Source: Paralvinella palmiformis
Taxonomy: Eukaryota; Annelida; Polychaeta; Terebellida; Alvinellidae
Reading direction: 5' to 3'
NCBI GenBank assembly: GCA_025642065.1
Contig: JAODUP010000042.1
Span: 953,526-1,017,525, forward strand
DNA: 64,000 bases
Shown here: piece after piece, positions 53,374 to 63,900 of the stretch
How the letters are laid out: each line of letters starts with the position of its first letter
Position numbering within the stretch: the first letter of the stretch is position 1
Position numbers and translations under genes: made by a program
Notes under the pieces: model-generated
Database searches by the model: none
Told to the model about the DNA's origin: nothing
The model's input: only the letters and a program-made list of their open reading frames with translations

Positions 53374-54312
53374 CACACACACATATATATTGTTCAATAA
53401 GGTTGTTTTTTCCCCCGGTATATTAAAGACAAGCTCAGTTAATTAAGAGAAAATATTACCAACAATGATACTAGTCAGATGATGAAGATGACATTATTTG
53501 TAAGGTTTTTAAAATAAATTCGACTTACAAGGACAAATGTTAACCTTCTCAATCGGATATCCCTTCGCGTTACAAATAATATCAATGTTCCGTTGGAAGA
53601 CATCAAACTTGTCTGTCTCCAGGTACAAGCCGCAGTCCGCTTTGACACTCTCTTGGATTTTCGGACTCATCTTCGCGAAACAATTCTAGGGAAACATTTA
53701 ACAGAAATAGCAAATAACAGATCCATCGACGAGTCGGATAAGTTAATAATATGAACGATGATATAAACAACTGAATCATGTGATTGAGGGTGTTAATGTT
53801 GTTAACGTGAACATAATAAAATCAAACGTATATAGTTCGGTACCTACCCTAGCCGGATGATCTTCGTTGTCGTAATCGCACATAGCTATTTCGGTTCTGA
53901 CGCAAGGTGGAGCTACGGGCATCACAACTATTGATATAATAATGATCTTAGTTATTATATCATTAATTTGTTACTCATCATAAATAGGAAGTTTTATCAG
54001 ACTATTGACATGTCCTAATGTGAATTATTAAAATATACAACGATTTTAATATCCATAATTATGTTTGTTTTTTTGACATTTCGGTGTTTAACAAATCTAC
54101 AAGACAAGACAATTTATTCACAATTTCCGACTCACATATAATACATGACTTAGTATAATATTAATAGTAATAGAGGAAATTGAGGGACAGGCATAGCCAT
54201 AATGGCTGTCTTCCTACCTACCAATAACTTAATTTACAGCTAGTATTTACTGTTTCGACTCACCTGCCCAGGTATAACTGACGAGTAGCGGAAGTACAAG
54301 CAAAGCCTTCAT
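46077..54312 (-). CDS. Gene B: secreted protein with six repeats of an unrecognised 4-Cys module, intact
   Basis: Exons in gene order (minus strand): 54312-54264, 53927-53848, 53685-53529, 53094-53027, 51940-51781, 51095-51037, 50400-50244, 49566-49508, 48842-48683, 48549-48491, 47445-47289, 46640-46582, 46229-46077 (stop TAA 46079-46077). The total is 1377 nt, 458 residues, with one open frame. A signal peptide (MKALLVLPLLVSYTWA) precedes six modules of about 70 residues. A typical module reads CDFDSEDHPIH, then DCYNLMSYQIQKSLKEDC, then NDFTENIKVLCDAKKSKI. Spacing is C-x11-C-x15-C-x19 or 20-C in all modules. Module 1 has two extra Cys (PPC at its start, ICP at its end). Modules 2-4 have long exons of 160, 157 and 160 nt and are nearly identical. 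Splice sites are consensus. The family is unknown to me. The mature protein is probably extracellular, with two disulfides per module (inference). Confidence 0.88.
46230..46581 (-). other. Gene B last intron with microsatellites
   Basis: It contains (CT)n then (TA)n at 46278-46334 and (GT)n at 46408-46460. Otherwise it shows nothing. Confidence 0.8.
46662..46720. repeat. (TA)n microsatellite beside gene B exon 12
   Basis: About 58 bp of TA begins 22 nt upstream (gene sense) of the acceptor of the exon 46640-46582. Confidence 0.95.
46721..47288 (-). other. Gene B intron 11, rest
   Basis: AT-rich, with a C-rich patch at 46849-46866. No repeat family or open frame of note. Confidence 0.5.
47446..48490 (-). 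other. Gene B intron 10
   Basis: 1045 nt with a (GACA)n run at 48276-48315. A plus-strand open frame of 126 codons (47496-47876) lacks any recognisable feature and is probably chance. Confidence 0.55.
48683..50243 (-). repeat. Tandem duplication unit, copy 1 (about 1.56 kb)
   Basis: It spans a long exon, the following intron and a short exon of gene B. It aligns with 50244-51780 over exon and intron sequence with only scattered differences, for example over 48843-49290 versus 50401-50850 and 49490-50140 versus 51005-51650. Differences are concentrated in the (TA)n tracts. Confidence 0.9.
49621..50180. repeat. Dispersed repeat R1 in gene B intron 7
   Basis: Same sequence as 51151-51720, and a diverged match to 45215-45760 and part of 60241-60372. 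It lies between exons 50400-50244 and 49566-49508 and accounts for nearly all of that intron. Confidence 0.75.
50244..51780 (-). repeat. Tandem duplication unit, copy 2 (about 1.54 kb)
   Basis: Near-identical to 48683-50243. A third partial copy of the long exon plus about 145 bp of intron continues at 51781-52085, after which similarity stops abruptly. Intronic identity as high as exonic identity indicates a very young duplication. Confidence 0.9.
51151..51720. repeat. Dispersed repeat R1 in gene B intron 5
   Basis: Near-identical to the intron 7 copy. The equivalent intron 9 (48550-48682, 133 nt) lacks it, representing the empty state. No terminal inverted repeats or poly-A tail are obvious, so the class is undetermined. 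Confidence 0.75.
52086..53026 (-). other. Gene B intron 4, proximal part
   Basis: Unique sequence after the duplicated block ends. On the minus strand, 52270-52345 shows a weak tRNA-like head (TTAGCTCGGTGAGTAAAGCA, then CAGGTTCTCG), possibly a SINE relic. No exon is seen. Confidence 0.45.
53095..53528 (-). other. Gene B intron 3 with (TA)n and (CA)n arrays
   Basis: (TA)n at 53250-53285 and (CA)n at 53312-53370, with a GT/G run near 53115-53140. Peptides predicted here are repeat translations. Confidence 0.85.
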
Positions 54313-54540
54313 TTCGACGCCTTATCAATCTGCTTATTCGTCTTTAATCTAAAATGAGATAACTATTACTGTTCACCTTCGAAACATGAACATACAGCAT
54401 TTAAACTGAAGTATTCTTTGAGAGTTTGAAGGAAACGAGCGGTTTGTATACAACAACGCACACCTGGCTATGTCTTCTCTATATTAACGTCTCGTATTCA
54501 AATGATTGACAATCGCTTCCAATTGTTGCTAATATTTATA
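54313..54540 (-). promoter_or_regulatory. Gene B core promoter and 5'UTR
   Basis: TATAAATA is at 54540-54533 on the minus strand, within the TATAAATATTAGC string shared with gene A. A CATTTTAG acceptor at 54349 is followed by 36 nt of 5'UTR before the ATG, and a CCAG|GTGTGC donor candidate lies upstream near 54465. The arrangement (untranslated exon, intron, ATG exon) mirrors gene A. Confidence 0.55.
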
Positions 54541-55640
54541 TTTAGTCCCGATATCCAGATGTTGGTGATGAGCTACCTCAAAAGGTGATTAACACTTCAG
54601 CCTAGAGATCAAACACGGTCAGTATTGATTGGTTTATCGAACGTCGAGAGAATATATGGTCACGCATCTTAAATGTGTCACTTTTTAATCTGAGCAACAG
54701 CCATCGATTGCTAAACGCCGGCTCCCGAGAAATGTTGCCAAGTAACAGCAGGCAAAGAATACTTATTAAGTATACTTATTAATCTATAGAGTGGTGGGAA
54801 CCGGGCACAGTATCGTGTTTAGCACCACGAGCTTCGGCTAATAGAACAAACTATCTACTGCAATGGAGTATCTACCGCAATCGAGTATCTACCGCAATGG
54901 CGTATCTACTGCAATGTAGTATCTACTGCAATGAATTATCAACCGCAATGGAGTATCTACTGCAATGGAGTATCTACCGCAATGGAGTATCTACTGCAAT
55001 GGATTATCTATTGGAATGGAGTATATACTGCAATGGAGTATCTACTGCAATGGAGTATCTGTCGCAATGGACTATTTACTGCAATGGAGAAATATTTTCA
55101 ACTAGAAAATTATTAAAAGACGATACAGTTTTAATACAATTAGTTTGTTAAACTTTTTTTTACATTAAATATTACAATTACTTCCATCATCCATAGGGAT
55201 TGGTTATAGTGACGTCATTATTTTCTGCTAAACATGCCATCCCAAAATAAAACTCATTTCCTATGCGCATGATCCAATTAAGGATGAGTTGCCCTCAAAC
55301 AGTCCATTGATAAACTCTGTCGAGAGAGCTGCTACGAACATAACCTTCATCTGTCATCTATTTCTAATAATCTTTATCCATTAACAACGACCAGTATGGA
55401 TCTCACACTAATGACTACTCGGAAGATATAACATCAAAACGATTAACTATCCTGAAAACATCATCTTGGTCGATTTTTCCATGAAGTAGTCGGGTCAATC
55501 GTCAACACGGAAACTAATCTATCTTAGACATCAGTTCGAGAACATCTGTTCATTTATAGGAGATAAGTGAATCACGTTGATTGACATTCTACATCCTGGG
55601 TTCAGGGCCACGATATTTTATTAATTCTGAGGAGAACGGT
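54541..55640. other. Upstream region of gene B, homologous to that of gene A
   Basis: Ordered similarity to 35302-36240 is interrupted by the 17-bp minisatellite and other unique sequence. There is no conserved open frame. Confidence 0.55.
54857..55092. repeat. 17-bp minisatellite, about 14 copies
   Basis: The unit GGAGTATCTACTGCAAT has C/T variation and a few substitutions. Because 17 is not a multiple of 3, the open frame cycles through all three readings and is not a gene. It lies about 0.3 kb upstream of the gene B TATA box and is absent from the gene A counterpart. Confidence 0.93.
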
Positions 55641-55702
55641 ATCTCTTACACAAATATAGATACAAATATGGATATGAAGACGAACTTACACCCACCCACC
55701 CA

Positions 55703-55704
55703 TC

Positions 55705-55778
<74 letters not shown>
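55703..55778. repeat. (CT)n/(CA)n/(TA)n compound microsatellite
   Basis: Perfect runs of CT then CA then TA. Confidence 0.95.
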
Positions 55779-55779
<1 letters not shown>

Positions 55780-57860
55780 GATGGAAAGAAAAACCAAAAT
55801 TGATTACTATATAAATATGCTAAATGAATACAAGATTAATCCAAAGAAAACCTCGACCATATTCAAGCAAGTAATTAGCTAATTAAATGATAAATCATTC
55901 AATTAAGCTCGGTAATTCCAGTAAAATATTCAACACATCATGTTCTAAACAATTTAGGTAAAACAAAACCTATCTATAGATGTCAATGAAATTTTATCAT
56001 TAAATTAATTTATATAAAAGAATTCGCCGTTTGGTTTGTTAATTATAACCTTTCATATATAACCTTACAAATACAAAATGAGGACAGGCTTAATTTATTT
56101 TTGGCGAAAACTTACCCATTTTTCGATATTTATATCCTTGGCATGCATAAAAATATTCAAATCCATTTACTCTTTGGTCTATTTCTTTCACTGTTTATTA
56201 TATTTCATCATAACAAAGATAGAATAAATTTATACGTATTCATATTATTTTAAATGTTTCAAATGTAGGCATACAAAGTCAAATCACGGGAATTTAGCGA
56301 TATTTGCGTTATTCACTACATAAACGCATACAAATCGTTTTCTTAATTGGCTTTATTTGTTTCAGTCGTCATTATATGCTATCACTACATAGATAGTATT
56401 AATTTATACATATTCAGATTATTCTAGAATGGATCATGGCGGCTGTCAATGGGTATATCACTTCAACCTCGACTCCAATTGACATATGTCCCCATATCGA
56501 TATAATAATGCTGTAATCGTGGTCACACGTTGGAAAGGGAGTTGTTTTACTATTTTTCAAATTATATGACCCCAAATGGACCTGCTTAACCTTTTTTCTT
56601 TGAGAATTTGCTGGTTATCGAACGCCGATACATTGTATAAGATTGTTGTCGTTAGAGACGCAAGGATAGCGACATCTGGCGAATGCTATGAAAAATGGTA
56701 ATACGCGTCGCTAAAAATGTACGCACACCGTTGCAACGAAAATACCTCGCGACGCAAGGTGCGATAGACCTTAATTTCTTTTAGGGGAAATATAAACTCA
56801 AATATTGTTATATACTATCTTACAGACTCGTTTCTTATCATTCGAACTATATCAAGCAACACGTCAATATTCCAAGAATTATGGCGAGTTGATCAAGATA
56901 TTTCCAAACAACTTTGTGTCGTTCATTCGAATCCCAATATCATCGTGCTCTGTTATAGAACATTTCATTCTCTACTATTTGTTAGAGTTATTTCAAACCG
57001 TTATCATGCATTCTCCTATGTACGCATATATAGAGCAAGAGAGGTCTAGGAGCGATCGATGCGTAAAATTGTAAACCATAGACCTAGGAGCGATCCATTA
57101 GGCTACAATATCACATACTATCTAAGTACAATAACGCATGTATGGCTAGGAAACCATGTACGCATACCTATATATAATCACCCTACATACATACACAATC
57201 TACACAGAATGAATGACTTGATAAAAGGATGAATGAACGTGACAGTAAAAGTACGCCAGGACCTATCCCATCAAATATCAACTACAGTTATCTTCAAAAG
57301 AGCTAGAAGAAATAACAAACCACAAGATACTACCGGAGAAAAAGCAACGCCATCGAAAGAGGATTATCTCGAACGGAGCCATAATCTATGGATTCGCCGG
57401 GGTCTTCACCACTCGATAAGCACCAACCAGAGTCGAGATTACCCCACTACTCCTCCATAGGGAAGATTGGTGAGGTCTTCAACCGACCAAAGGTACATCG
57501 TTCAACTCTACCCAACAGCAGCTGACTGCAAAATGACAAAACCTGGAGTTTAAACATCGAAGCGCTCAACTCCAACAAAGACTCCAACAGATGGAAATCT
57601 ACGAAATATTAAACCTGGCCGAAAGGGATGAATGACGAATGACTGATGAATGAATGTTGCACAAAATTAATTACTTATCCAACATTCCTCTGGTTTAATG
57701 AATTAAATCAAGGTTGTACAGGTTCTTAGAAATATCATTGTTTGCATTAAGCACGGTTATTTTATATCGGATTATTATTTAAATATAATTTTATGTGTAT
57801 TGTTTATATATTCCTAGAACTTTGTGTACATAGATATTTTAATAAACATAATAATAATAA
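55779..57860. other. Intergenic DNA, no gene recognised
   Basis: AT-rich. A more GC-balanced stretch at about 57230-57560 has a 75-codon frame (57233-57460) with no motif, possibly an old repeat. Nothing else stands out. Confidence 0.5.
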
Positions 57861-57861
57861 T

Positions 57862-57919
<58 letters not shown>
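57855..57919. repeat. (ATA)n/(TA)n microsatellite
   Basis: An ATA triplet run followed by about 50 bp of TA. Confidence 0.95.
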
Positions 57920-57921
<2 letters not shown>

Positions 57922-58070
57922 GTAGAGTGAGAGTATTTACCTATGGCTATGGTCATTCTGTGCGGGAGGTGGCAGGTTCGCGCCTCGGCCGTGGCATATA
58001 GTACGAGGAGTTTTTCATCCAGCCAGGCAACTGGCAAGGTTTTCTCCACCGAACATGCCATATATTCTAA
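57920..58070 (+). mobile_element. Possible tRNA-derived SINE relic
   Basis: After the (TA)n run comes GGGTAGAGTGAGAGTATTTA and, about 45 nt later, GTGGCAGGTTCGCGCCTC, which resembles a B box. The body (TTTTTCATCCAGCCAGGCAA, GGTTTTCTCCACCGAACATG) has no second copy in the window. Confidence 0.4.
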
Positions 58071-58397
58071 ATTCTAAATGCATGGTTAAAATCACCCATA
58101 ATTATGATATCAGATGAATCCAGTGTCGACAGATTAGTCAGCATGCTATGCAGCTTTGTATCATCATTTGGTTTACTTGATGGGCATCGGTATATAGAAC
58201 CTTGAATAGTATACCTGAGGATTACCTAAAGAATATTACCAGTACACATCAGGACTGTGACTAGTACACCTGAATGACTCTAACCAGTACACCTGATAAC
58301 TCTAACCAGGACACCTGATGACTCTAACCACTACAACTTAGATGTTCGAAATTATGATCATATCACCCCAACTTATAAATCTCTCAATGGTAATGCA

Positions 58398-58597
58398 TTG
58401 ATTGATTGATTGATTGATGTTTTACGGCCACTTTTGTGCACAAGGTAGGCTAAATGGGCCGAACGACCTCCAAAGGTAATGAAGCGAAGTCAAAGACGAA
58501 ACACCCTTCAGATATGCCCACGCCGAGATTCGAACACGGGTGGTAGTGCACTATCTGTGGTCCATCACGCTACCGCTAGACCACGAAGGCGCCTCTT
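58398..58597 (-). mobile_element. SINE, family A, reverse, with 14-bp target-site duplication
   Basis: The minus strand reads GCGCCTTCGTGGTCTAGCGG, CCGTGTTCGAATCTCGGC, the family A body, and an (ATCA)n tail. TCAATGGTAATGCA flanks it perfectly at 58384-58397 and 58598-58611. Confidence 0.93.
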
Positions 58598-58611
58598 TCA
58601 ATGGTAATGCA

Positions 58612-60046
58612 CCCGAATATCTTTGTGTACCTTTGTCCATAAGAAAGTGATTCGGAAATCTCATATAATTCAATCAGATTCTATTGGAAGTGTATGTGTC
58701 TTGGGTCATGTCATATAACAATTGTGAATTTAGCAGAACAAAAGACAATATCCGGGACGCATGCGCAACGGGTGATCCGGAGATCGAAAGGTCAACAATG
58801 CCGTGTGCACATGAACTGCGATGAAACAACAAGTGTATTCGTTCGTAAATTGGCGATGTTTTTATTCACAGGACGAGATCGATTTATAAATTCTTGTAGC
58901 AGTTACGTGGAATATCCATTATGTTAAATACAACATTTTCTTGTTTATTTTTTGCTATTAGACAGGATTATTTGTCGGGGATGTCACTCGAAATGGCCAA
59001 AGAGGCATTGGTTGTCATGCTGTAAGTCAGGTGTTATGGCAACCAATAAACTCTAAATGTCTGCTAAAGAAAACAAATTAATATGAGGAAAATATAATTA
59101 TTAAAGATATTTAAGTTTCAACACAAATTCTTTTCTTACAAAAAAAAAACACCCAACAATAATTGAATTGTCATTGAACGTTTTTCGTTAGTAATCCCCC
59201 CCCCCAAGTTGGTTAAACTTAATGTCCATTTGCTAAACGGCAATCCGAATAACGAATTTTAAACTTTATGACTCAGACTTTACGGTACTAAATATCACAT
59301 ATTATAACTAAAGATTGATTTACTGTTTCACAATAGTTACGTCTGCAATCAAATATATAGTTTATATGTTTTTTTTTGTTTTGGCTAAATACCATCTAAA
59401 ATGATCATCAAATAAAAAAGTTAACATAAAATAAGTGAACGACCAATTAGCCACGTTACTAACCACGAATGTACAAAACGTAAACAATAAGAAATAAATC
59501 CATATTTACTAGCAAAATATGACATGTCATTTAGATAAAGTCATAAAGTTGGGAATTGTAATAGACAAGTTATCCACGTGTCAACCACAGCTTGTGTGGT
59601 CTGTGATTATATAATTGTTGTTAAAAATTGGGATAGAGACCTCTGACTGTCGCCTGTTGGGTAGAGTCACCTGGTGTTAATTTTTGTTGTGTTCTTCTAA
59701 CATTATTGTTGCTGGTGGTGTCTGTAGGTGTCTTTCAGTAGATGATGATGATGATGATGATGTCTGGCCAATATGTTGTTTTTCTGATATTCGATGTTGC
59801 TAAGTAAAAAGAAGATTTTTATCAAACGGATTGACCCAACAGCTACCAATGATTTATCACACAAACACCAAAACATGTGGCGATCCCTGGCGGTTCAGCC
59901 GGATGGAGCAAGTGTCCTGGAAATCGTGTATTGCACTTTGTTCGACAGGTTAGTGGAGATTAGAAGTATCAACAGAACAACAAATCTAATTGGGTTTTAG
60001 ATTATCTCAGTTCACAATCTTGAATGGTTTCTACTGTAGGGTTTTA

Positions 60047-60082
<36 letters not shown>

Positions 60083-60084
60083 TC

Positions 60085-60156
<72 letters not shown>

Positions 60157-60240
60157 ATATTAGTTATGCATCACTTGTGTATGACAATCATCAATTTTTA
60201 TAGTATCAGTGATCGTGAGGAGTTCAAATGTTTACGTATT
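58612..60240. other. Intergenic DNA, no gene recognised
   Basis: Contains (GAT)n at 59743-59762, (TTA)n at 60046-60081 and (TA)n at 60086-60150. Plus-strand frames at 58694-58927 and 59794-60000 (67-77 codons) show no motif. The second is followed by a possible donor (GACAG|GTTAGT) but has no partner exon that I can find. Confidence 0.5.
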
Positions 60241-60372
60241 ATAAATGTGTTTAGCGTTTAATAAAGTCATAGTTCTAATAAACGTTTTATACAAAATGGC
60301 TTGAATCAATCTGATCTACAATTTTTATAAGGAATTGTATATTTCGGAGTAGAATGAAAATTTACAAATTAA
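60241..60372. repeat. Dispersed repeat R1, terminal fragment
   Basis: AATAAACGTTTTATACAAAATGGCTTGAATC, here described in parts (TATACAAAATGGCT, then AAGGAATT, then ATATTTCGGAGTAGAA), matches the right-hand end of the R1 copies in gene B introns. Only about 130 bp is present. Confidence 0.6.
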
Positions 60373-60429
60373 AAATTCGATTAATTATAATACATTTATA
60401 AAACTATGTCAACAAAAGAAATGCATAGA

Positions 60430-60675
60430 TTAGAAAGGGGTTAACCGAACAATCAATCGATTCTCAGTTACGATCCAGAGATAGGATTCTCCACCAGCAC
60501 GATCCATCACGAGGCATATACGTAGAACCGGAAGCCCGTTACATGTATATCGAACTATCTCCGAATCGCGTCCGGAAACGTCCAGCAAACCCGGAACGAC
60601 ACCAGGATCAATGTCGGTGAAGCGCGTTATCGTTGTTTTTAATATTAAGTCGCCGTAGCTGAGTTCTGGTGTCAT
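60430..60675 (-). CDS. Unassigned 81-codon open frame
   Basis: This minus-strand frame (MTPELSYGDLILKTTITRF, later GVVPGLLDVSGRDSEIVRY and NGLPVLRICLVMDRAGG) is more GC-rich than its surroundings and looks protein-like. A possible acceptor (CTGTCAG) lies just upstream of the ATG. I do not recognise it, and it may be an exon of an unseen gene, a mobile-element fragment or chance. Confidence 0.22.
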   Translation of the reverse strand: MTPELSYGDLILKTTITRFTDIDPGVVPGLLDVSGRDSEIVRYTCNGLPVLRICLVMDRAGGESYLWIVTENRLIVRLTPF

Positions 60676-61480
60676 TGGAGTCTGACAGTCGATCCAGAAT
60701 GATGCTTATATCGTTATTCAACGATATCTAAACACGTGGTCGTATGTTATGATACACGAACGGGAACAGTTGACATAGTTTCCGAATTATGTCGGCTCAT
60801 TGGGTAGGAGTTCGAGAACTTAATTTACGGTCACCAAATGTTTCCTGCGGTTATCTTTACCAAAATTGCTGCCCCAAAATTATTTGCAAATAAAATCCAT
60901 TAATTGATTCGATCCTTCACTTTGTGCGACGACAAGAATCCGCCGAACGAGTGATGAGCTATAATGAACTTCAAAAAAATAAATCCAAATTTATAATCGA
61001 GTCTGTGAGCGATTTGTTTCTGGGGAAAACTCGTCGTTTTAAAAACGCGTCGTCATGGATTGACACTTTTTCTCGCCATTCTTTGGCCTGACAACGTTTG
61101 TGACAAGAAAATGTTTGAATGAATAACAATAAACAAACGTCTTTAGCCAAATCACAATATATCAATTTGTGTCTGTCTTCTGTTAATAGACAATTGAACT
61201 TCTCCCCCGATCAGAAGTTTCTTTACGACCAAGTCGTTTACAGGATCCTTTCAAACTTTTGATTCTGTTTGTTTGTAGATTTCTCCCAGTATTTGTTGAA
61301 GTTACAAAGAAACACTTAACGATGAACTGATGTTAAATCCGGCCGTGGACATTTCCTATTTTGTTGACTATTTCTCGACTCTGGATGAGAACTTAATGAG
61401 TAATGAACTCATCCGTGATGCTTCGTTGAATGAAGGGGGACTTCAACAGTTCTTGAATTCGCGCCATTCTGATGAGGCTG
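60676..61480. other. Intergenic DNA, nothing recognised
   Basis: No repeat signature or convincing coding sequence is seen on either strand. Confidence 0.5.
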
Positions 61481-61486
61481 ACAGTA

Positions 61487-61655
61487 TTAGATGATGATGA
61501 TTGTTTTTTACGGCCATTTTTGTGCACAAGGTAGGCTAAATGGGCCGAGCGACCTTCAAAGGTAATGAAGCGAAGTCAAAGATGAAACAACCTTCAGATA
61601 TGCCCATACCGGGATTCGAACACGGGTGGTAGTGATCTGTGGTCCGACACGCTAG
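61487..61655 (-). mobile_element. SINE, family A, reverse, head truncated
   Basis: The plus strand shows TTACGGCCATTTTTGTGCAC, GGTAGGCTAAATGGGCCGAG, CAACCTTCAGATATGCCC and GGGATTCGAACACGGGTGG, which is the family A sequence reversed. The first roughly 20 nt of the tRNA-like head are missing at 61655. Confidence 0.85.
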
Positions 61656-61672
61656 GGTATTAAGCAGAGATG

Positions 61673-61704
<32 letters not shown>

Positions 61705-61757
61705 CATACATACATACATACATACATACATACATACATACATACATACATACATAG
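61673..61757. repeat. (CATA)n microsatellite, about 21 units
   Basis: Perfect tetranucleotide array starting next to the SINE truncation point. Confidence 0.97.
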
Positions 61758-62029
61758 GCAAGTGCAAGGACATTTCAGCAATAATCACCAATTGCCTTCT
61801 TAAAGGTCATAAAAAATATTTCCTTGGATCTCTTTTTTGCCACAGTAACTTGGATGTGTATGCATATATGTGTGCATATGTGTGTGTTTTTGGGCGTGTG
61901 CATGTGTGTGTATGTGCATGTTTGTGTTTGTGTGTTCGTCCATACATATCAACAGGTGTTTATAACAGCTGTGACTTATGGCCGAAGAACGGTTCACCGG
62001 GGAAGGACCCACCAGACACAGGTCATGTT

Positions 62030-62092
62030 AGAATTGAAGCGTTAACAATATGTTTGTGGTGCACTGCTCTACCAGCTGTGCCTCCCGATGAC
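62030..62092 (-). mobile_element. Possible tRNA-like SINE head, reverse
   Basis: The minus strand reads GGGAGGCACAGCTGGTAGAG, an A-box-like start, followed by CAGTGCACCACAAAC and a weak B-box-like string. No body copy is found elsewhere in the window. Confidence 0.35.
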
Positions 62093-62559
62093 TGGGATAT
62101 ACGTCATCATCCCAGTAATATGATCAATAATGATACAAAACATCCTCCAAACCTGAGCCCACGCCTTTATTATATGTAACATAAAACACACACACTAATC
62201 AGGGATGCCAGATATAGATTCTTAATTGGGGAATAATTGGGAACCCGTGGTAATCAACTTGGATTCGGTTAAGTACACAGTGCTTAGTCTGTTTCAAATG
62301 GACTGGCTTCTCAGCTAAAGAATCAATAATGAACAATATTATAAATGATAATTTGATTGAGTAGCCAATCAGGTGACAGTGAGATTTGACGGTAAAGTGA
62401 CATATCTGGCAAAAAGTATTGTGTGTCTGACAAAATGTATTAGCAAAGTAATAGTGGATTACTATTACTTTATCAACTATTACAATTACTATTATTTTAT
62501 CAACTATTACAATTACTTTCAAAATGAGATTCACCATTACTATTATCGTGAAAAATGTA

Positions 62560-63900
62560 ATCGTTACTATTACTATTACAATTACCTCATGTCTGATCAA
62601 TATCATCTTGATTCTGTTACTATTGTTATCGGATGATGTACACCCTAACCCTGGTCGCAATCGTCACACGAAATCAGTTGATATGTGGCATATGAATGCT
62701 AGGAGTCTGAGGACCTATAATAATGAGACGTGTTCATATCTAAATTTGAAGAAATCAAATTGCATGTGATACATTCTATGAAGTCAGATATTGTTTCCAT
62801 ACCTGATATAGCAGTTGATATCCCAGATTATAACAATCACAGAAACGACAGAAATCATCACGTGGGAGGCGTGGCGATTTATGTCACTAACGGTCTTGTT
62901 GTCAAGCGCCGACTCGACCTGGAACATAATGACTGTGAAGGTGTCTGGTTAGAAATCTTAACACATAGAAAATATATTCTGTTAGGTACTTGATACCGAC
63001 CTCCCGTATCACAGGGTAATCGCAGCAACATTGTTTATAACTTTATTAATAAATTGTATGGGACACCCCTGTCCACACTAGCAACAAATCCTGACTGTCT
63101 CTTGTTGGTAGGAGACTTTAATGATCGATGTCGCCAGTGGAACGACAACCACTGGAACAGTGAAATGGGACGTAAACTATTTGATACGATAAACACTTAT
63201 AACCTGAATCCAATAAATATAACGAAAATGCGAAATATATATATTTGATCTCATGATGACGAATTCACCCGGTCTCCAGTCACAAGTGTCAGTCACTCCA
63301 CCCATTGCAAATCTGGACCACTGCATTATATCTTGTAGTCTTAACTTTTGATTTCATTAATAACAAGAATTACTCTCGTAAAATATTGGATTATGAAAAA
63401 GGCAACCATGAAGAACTAAATGCTACTCTACACAATAATATGGACACAGACATATTTAATGAACCGAATATTGATGTAAGAGTTGAAATATTTAATACCG
63501 TGCTATTCCAGTGTGCATCATACTTTATCCCGAATCGAACAATAACTATTCGACAACAGGACAAACCATATATAACACATGAGTGTAGGAGGGCTGACCG
63601 AATTAGAAATAGATGGCACAAAACTTTCCGGTGTACACGAAACCCATCCCATTATGATATTCTCAGGGAGAGGTGACGTGACGCAAAGTTCATACGACAA
63701 GCAGCCAAGATTGAATATCATAATAAACTCATGACAAAGCTAACGTATGACTATATACACCCGAAAGATTACTGGAAAACTATTAAATCTGTCATGGGTA
63801 TTAAGGTAAAACCATCGATAGGTACACTGGTAACAAATGGAAATGAAATAGTTAATACAAAAACTAAAGCAGATTTACTTAATCAACTTTGAATGAGATT
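62560..63900 (+). pseudogene. Non-LTR retrotransposon (LINE) endonuclease region, decayed
   Basis: Plus-strand fragments in shifting frames include LLSDDVHPNPGRNRH and MWHMNARSL (the usual SGDVHPNPGP... start of LINE ORF2), HHVGGVAIYVTNGLVVKRRL, GVWLEILTHRKYILLGT, LLLVGDFNDRCRQWND (APE-type endonuclease GDFN motif), LDHCIISCSL (SDH motif remnant), and YITHECRRADRIRNRWHKTF then YDYIHPKDYWKTIKSVMG (the linker to RT). Several stops and frameshifts are present. The RT core would lie right of the window or was lost. Sequence after about 63900 no longer follows the pattern. Confidence 0.85.

Noticed and set aside
57233..57460. 75-codon frame with mixed composition
   Set aside because: No recognisable motif, and the surroundings look like an old repeat. 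Too weak to call a gene.
61670..62179. 169-codon frame beginning with THIHTYIHT repeats
   Set aside because: It starts in a (CATA)n array and continues through GT-rich DNA. No motif, so probably chance readthrough.
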